NCBI GenBank assembly: GCA_018222765.1
Contig: JAAEZT010000015.1
Span: forward strand, 27,357 to 91,356
DNA from: a bacterium
Lineage (GTDB): Bacteria; Verrucomicrobiota; Verrucomicrobiia; Verrucomicrobiales; Akkermansiaceae
Length of the DNA: 64,000 nucleotides
Reading direction: 5' to 3'
Part shown: positions 61,405 to 64,000 of the stretch, in pieces
Numbering within the stretch: position 1 is the stretch's first letter
Layout: the number at the start of each line of letters is the position of its first letter
Notes under the pieces: model-generated
Seen by the model: the letters and a program-made list of their open reading frames with translations, nothing else
Databases searched by the model: none
Told to the model about the DNA's origin: nothing
Translations under genes and position numbers: made by a program

Positions 61405-61809
61405 TTAGTCGTTTCTTGTCGGTCGACGGCGATTTTCTTTCTTACGTCCGTGCTGGCGCTTCTTTTCGACGTTACGAGCGCGGGCCCGGGTCCCCTGACG
61501 GCGTTTCCGTCGGCGGATTTTTTCGCGGGCCTGCTGGCGCTCAGAGCGACGGCCGAGTTGGATGTTTTCGAGCTGCTGGCAGATATCGACTCGGGCGAGG
61601 TAGCGGTTCATTTCTCGCGAGCGGTCGCGCTGGCATTTGACCTCAAGTCTGGTCGGGAGATGTTGGAGATAAACGCAGGAACTGGTCTTGTTGATTTTCT
61701 GTCCGCCGCTGCCGGTGCCACGGATGAATTTCTCGAGCAAGTCGTCCTCATGGATCTCGAGCTTGGCCATGCGTTCCTGCAGCGCGGCTTTTTTCTCGGA
61801 CGAGATCAT
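61405..61809 (-). CDS. Release-factor-like (GGQ) protein, ArfB/C12orf65 type
   Basis: A 134-residue peptidyl-tRNA hydrolase-type protein consisting of the RF-1 GGQ domain: [15 protein letters not shown] with GGQ at residues 35-37, then a strongly basic Arg/Lys tail from residue about 85 to the end. It lacks the codon-recognition domain, as in ArfB/YaeJ and mitochondrial C12orf65, which rescue stalled ribosomes. The ATG overlaps the panB stop by four bases. ATG 61809 was chosen; the frame extends to 61902 only inside panB. Rescue activity is inferred. Confidence 0.83.
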   Translation of the reverse strand: MISSEKKAALQERMAKLEIHEDDLLEKFIRGTGSGGQKINKTSSCVYLQHLPTRLEVKCQRDRSREMNRYLARVDICQQLENIQLGRRSERQQAREKIRRRKRRQGTRARARNVEKKRQHGRKKENRRRPTRND

Positions 61810-62573
61810 CGATTTTTCATGGCGGCGAGGTAGGCTTTCACCGCCTTGGTGGTTTGTCCGGCAAGATCTGCCCGTGGGGCTGCAAAAGGAGGCACGAACC
61901 ACGGGTAGGCTCCAGTGACGTCGGTGATGACGGCAATTTCTCCATCGCAGTTTCCCTCGCCACAGCCAATCCCGATCGTGGGGATGTCGAGTTGGTCGGT
62001 GAGCTGGCGGGATGCGTTCGGAATGACGCTTTCGAGGACGATGCCAAAGCAGCCCGCTTCCTGAAGCGCCAGAGCGCCTTCGAGGAGGGCTTCGATTTCG
62101 AGATCGGATTTTCCCTTCTTCTTATAACCGCCCTCTTCCTTGACCCGCTGGGGGAGCATGCCGAGATGGCCCATGACGGGAATCCCGTCGTCGACGATGG
62201 CTTTCACCTTATCGGCTTGGCGCAGGCCGCCTTCCAGTTTGACGGCATGGGCTCCGGCTTCCACGAGTTTAGCAGCATTAGCACGGGCTTCCTCGACGGT
62301 GCGATAGGTGTTGATAGGAAAATCGGAAACGATGAGGGCGTTTTTGGCGCCACGGGCGACGGCAGCGGTGTGGTGGATGATTTGGTCGAGAGTGACGTGG
62401 GTCGTGTCGGGGTATCCGAGCACAACCATGCCGAGGGAATCACCGACGAGGAGAATATCGACGCCTGCTTCATCAAGAAGGCGGGCGGTGGGGTAATCGT
62501 ATGCTGTCAGCGAGGAAATCGGGGAGATTCCCTTTTTTGCCCAGAGGCGCTCCGCTTTTCCAGTGCCGGTCAT
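61806..62573 (-). CDS. panB: 3-Methyl-2-oxobutanoate hydroxymethyltransferase
   Basis: First step of pantothenate synthesis, using methylene-THF. The 255-residue protein has ISSLTAYDYPTARLLDEAGV, LLVGDSLGMVVLGYPDT, DFPINTYRTVEEA and the catalytic GIVLESVIPNASRQL. ATG at 62573 gives the normal N-terminus; GTG 62594 would overlap folK by seven bases. It precedes the release-factor-like gene with an ATGA overlap, and follows folK by 14 bases. Confidence 0.95.
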   Translation of the reverse strand: MTGTGKAERLWAKKGISPISSLTAYDYPTARLLDEAGVDILLVGDSLGMVVLGYPDTTHVTLDQIIHHTAAVARGAKNALIVSDFPINTYRTVEEARANAAKLVEAGAHAVKLEGGLRQADKVKAIVDDGIPVMGHLGMLPQRVKEEGGYKKKGKSDLEIEALLEGALALQEAGCFGIVLESVIPNASRQLTDQLDIPTIGIGCGEGNCDGEIAVITDVTGAYPWFVPPFAAPRADLAGQTTKAVKAYLAAMKNR

Positions 62574-62587
62574 GGTTGCAAGTGGGC

Positions 62588-63097
62588 TTACCACATTGAT
62601 TGGATCAGGGAAGGCTCGGGTTCGTCCGTATCAAGTTTCCGGAGGTGTTCGCTTACTGTGGAGACATCTCCGGGAAGAATGAGCTGGGGAGAAATGTCGG
62701 CGAGGGGATTAAGGACAAACCGTCGGTCTGTTAGCCGGGGGTGGGGAAGGGTGAGGACGTCTTCGTCCATGACAGTGTCGCCAAAGTAGAGGATATCGAG
62801 ATCGATCTTACGCGGGGCGTTTCGCTCGGCGGTAGGGATGCGACCGAGATGCCATTCGATTCCCTGAACTGAAGAGAGGAGGTCGTGAGGAGTTCCGATG
62901 TAGTCAATCTCGATGACAGCATTGTAAAAATCCGGAGAATTAGGCGGACAGCCGACGGGATCAGTTTGGTAAATCGAGGATTGCTTGAAGCTGGCTTCGG
63001 TGGGGTTGAGTCTTAAAAGCATATCCCTTGCTTCTCGCAGATTGGCGAGGCGGTTGCCGAGATTACTTCCCAGTGAAATGCCGGTGCGAATTGCCAT
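62588..63097 (-). CDS. folK: 6-Hydroxymethyl-7,8-dihydropterin pyrophosphokinase
   Basis: Folate synthesis kinase. The 169-residue protein has SLGSNLGNRLANLREA, the DPVGCPPNSPDFYNAVIEI block, and the HPPK signature around RNAPRKIDLDILYFGD with LPHPRLTDRRFVLNPLADI. No FolB domain is fused. It lies between dapB and panB on the minus strand with short gaps, forming a folate/pantothenate unit. Confidence 0.95.
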   Translation of the reverse strand: MAIRTGISLGSNLGNRLANLREARDMLLRLNPTEASFKQSSIYQTDPVGCPPNSPDFYNAVIEIDYIGTPHDLLSSVQGIEWHLGRIPTAERNAPRKIDLDILYFGDTVMDEDVLTLPHPRLTDRRFVLNPLADISPQLILPGDVSTVSEHLRKLDTDEPEPSLIQSMW

Positions 63098-63104
63098 GAT
63101 CGTT

Positions 63105-63839
63105 TTATTTCAGGCCAAGAACGTCCTGCATGTCGTAGAGACCAGGCTTTTGATTGCGAAGCCAAAGGGCCGCTCTCACCGCGCCGGAGGCGAAGGTCAT
63201 GCGGGAGGAAGCTTTGTGGGTGAGTTCGAATCGTTCCCCATCGGCGGCGAACATCACGGTGTGATCTCCGACTACGTCTCCGCCGCGGAGAGTATGCATC
63301 CCGATTTCTTTCGAGGGACGGGCACCGGTGAGGCCGACGCGTCCGTGCGCGATGTCGTCTTCGTAGGAGGTCCGCGTTTCTTCGTTAAGGATTTCCAGAA
63401 GAGTGCGGGCCGTGCCGGACGGAGCATCAACTTTGTGGCGGTGATGCATTTCCGTGACTTCAATATCAAAGGTTTCGTTGCCGAGAATGGCAGCGGCCTT
63501 GCGGGTGAGGTGGAAGAGAAGATTTACGCCGGTGGAAAAATTGGAGGCGTGGACGATGGGGATGGTTCTGGAAGCCTCCTGAATGGCAGCGCGTTGTTCG
63601 TCGGAGTGCCCAGTGGTACCGATGATGAGAGGGGTCTTTGTGGCGACGGCCTTCTCGACCAATTCGTCGGTGAGGAGGGGAAGGGTGAAGTCGATAACTG
63701 CTTCGGATCCGGCGAGAGCAGCAGAGAGATCCTCCCCGGAATCATGGGTGGAATGGACTGAGGCGCCGGCCTCGGCCTCGATGGCGGCAATTACAGATTG
63801 GCCCATGCGGCCCGATCGGCCGGTGACGGTGATGTGCAT
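63105..63839 (-). CDS. dapB: 4-Hydroxy-tetrahydrodipicolinate reductase
   Basis: Lysine and diaminopimelate synthesis. The nucleotide-binding motif GRSGRMGQ is at residues 7-14, followed by VIDFTLP, IIGTTGHSDEQ, and the catalytic EMHHRHKVDAPSGTA. The 244-residue length is slightly short but complete. ATG at 63839 starts MHITVTG; the frame is open to 63887. folK follows 7 bases downstream. Confidence 0.95.
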   Translation of the reverse strand: MHITVTGRSGRMGQSVIAAIEAEAGASVHSTHDSGEDLSAALAGSEAVIDFTLPLLTDELVEKAVATKTPLIIGTTGHSDEQRAAIQEASRTIPIVHASNFSTGVNLLFHLTRKAAAILGNETFDIEVTEMHHRHKVDAPSGTARTLLEILNEETRTSYEDDIAHGRVGLTGARPSKEIGMHTLRGGDVVGDHTVMFAADGERFELTHKASSRMTFASGAVRAALWLRNQKPGLYDMQDVLGLK

Positions 63840-63895
63840 GGCGGCAAGATTTGTCAGGAAAGTGAATTTGTCGAGTCGCTTCGTCATTCAGTGGC

Positions 63896-63901
63896 TTGAC
63901 A
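63896..63901 (+). promoter_or_regulatory. -35 element of tRNA-Leu
   Basis: A perfect TTGACA about 45 bases before the tRNA. The -10 at 17 bases (AAGACT) is poor, so only the -35 is supported. Confidence 0.4.
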
Positions 63902-63945
63902 GAATGGTTTCGAACAGAAAGACTCCGCCCGCTTTGAGAAAAGCA

Positions 63946-64000
63946 GCCGGCGTGGCGGAATTGGTAGACGCGCGCGATTCAAAATCGCGTTTCCTCGGAA
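63946..64000 (+). tRNA. tRNA-Leu (CAA anticodon), truncated by the window edge
   Basis: The first 55 bases of a class II tRNA. Acceptor 5' strand GCCGGCG, D arm GGCGGAATTGGTAGACGC typical of leucine, anticodon stem CGCGA/TCGCG around TTCAAAA (anticodon CAA). The variable arm and the rest lie beyond 64000. Confidence 0.93.

Overview
The window is a 64 kb chromosomal, gene-dense stretch of about 54 percent GC. It suggests a Gram-negative member of the Verrucomicrobiota/Planctomycetota group, most likely a marine or aquatic verrucomicrobium; this is an inference from content. The supporting features are planctomycete-type cytochrome c domains fused to leucine-rich repeats, DUF1802 and DUF3127 proteins, Tat-exported envelope enzymes, TorF-like outer-membrane barrels, multi-EF-hand lipoproteins, GYF/RDD membrane proteins, and short intergenic repeats of a kind often seen in these phyla. 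I see no prophage, insertion sequence, CRISPR array or toxin-antitoxin pair. Most genes are housekeeping or envelope genes.

Layout. 1-3.5 kb: the start of metX, a DUF1802 protein, and a minus-strand operon of glyoxalase, coaX and a zinc-less ROK kinase. 3.6-11.2 kb: a LolC/E-type permease, a GYF-RDD protein, a stand-alone DEDDy exonuclease, a small exported protein, and the overlapping repair genes recJ-recG. 11.2-15 kb: a nitrogen locus with two divergent amt genes and a TorF-like barrel; all three have a close match to the sigma-54 -24/-12 promoter, which is the most striking regulatory signal here. 15-20 kb: an M42 peptidase and an envelope cluster (membrane cytochrome c/LRR protein, a chimeric duplicate of it, a lipoprotein amidase, a YkgJ protein). 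20.3-24.5 kb: msrA and two paralogous helical-repeat proteins flanking a YlbF-like protein and a small acidic protein. 24.7-32.5 kb: a SNF2 ATPase with a histone-H1-like tail, metG, a TPR protein and a PpiD/SurA-like foldase with a very long charged insert. 32.7-38.3 kb: a DUF255 thioredoxin protein, a metallophosphoesterase, dCMP deaminase, a TPR protein, nadD and scpA. 38.4-46.5 kb: an AsmA-like membrane protein, metF, an EF-hand protein, a second barrel, the coupled hisS-aspS pair and a Tat-exported M15-type peptidase. 46.5-53.1 kb: the ilvY-ilvC pair in enterobacterial arrangement, queG-aroK, a Sua5-type tsaC and a medium-chain dehydrogenase. 53.6-57.8 kb: tRNA-Arg, rpsA, an SGNH hydrolase and galK. 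57.9-64 kb: an SSS sugar transporter that pairs with galK, then thyA-folA-DUF3127 and dapB-folK-panB-release-factor-like operons, ending in a truncated tRNA-Leu.

The genes fall into working groups: one-carbon and folate metabolism (metF, thyA, folA, folK, panB), amino-acid synthesis (metX, ilvC, aroK, dapB), translation (metG, aspS, hisS, rpsA, two tRNAs, tsaC, queG, a rescue-type release factor) and envelope biology. Functions come from motifs and family knowledge recalled without database searches. Promoters and operators are read by eye.
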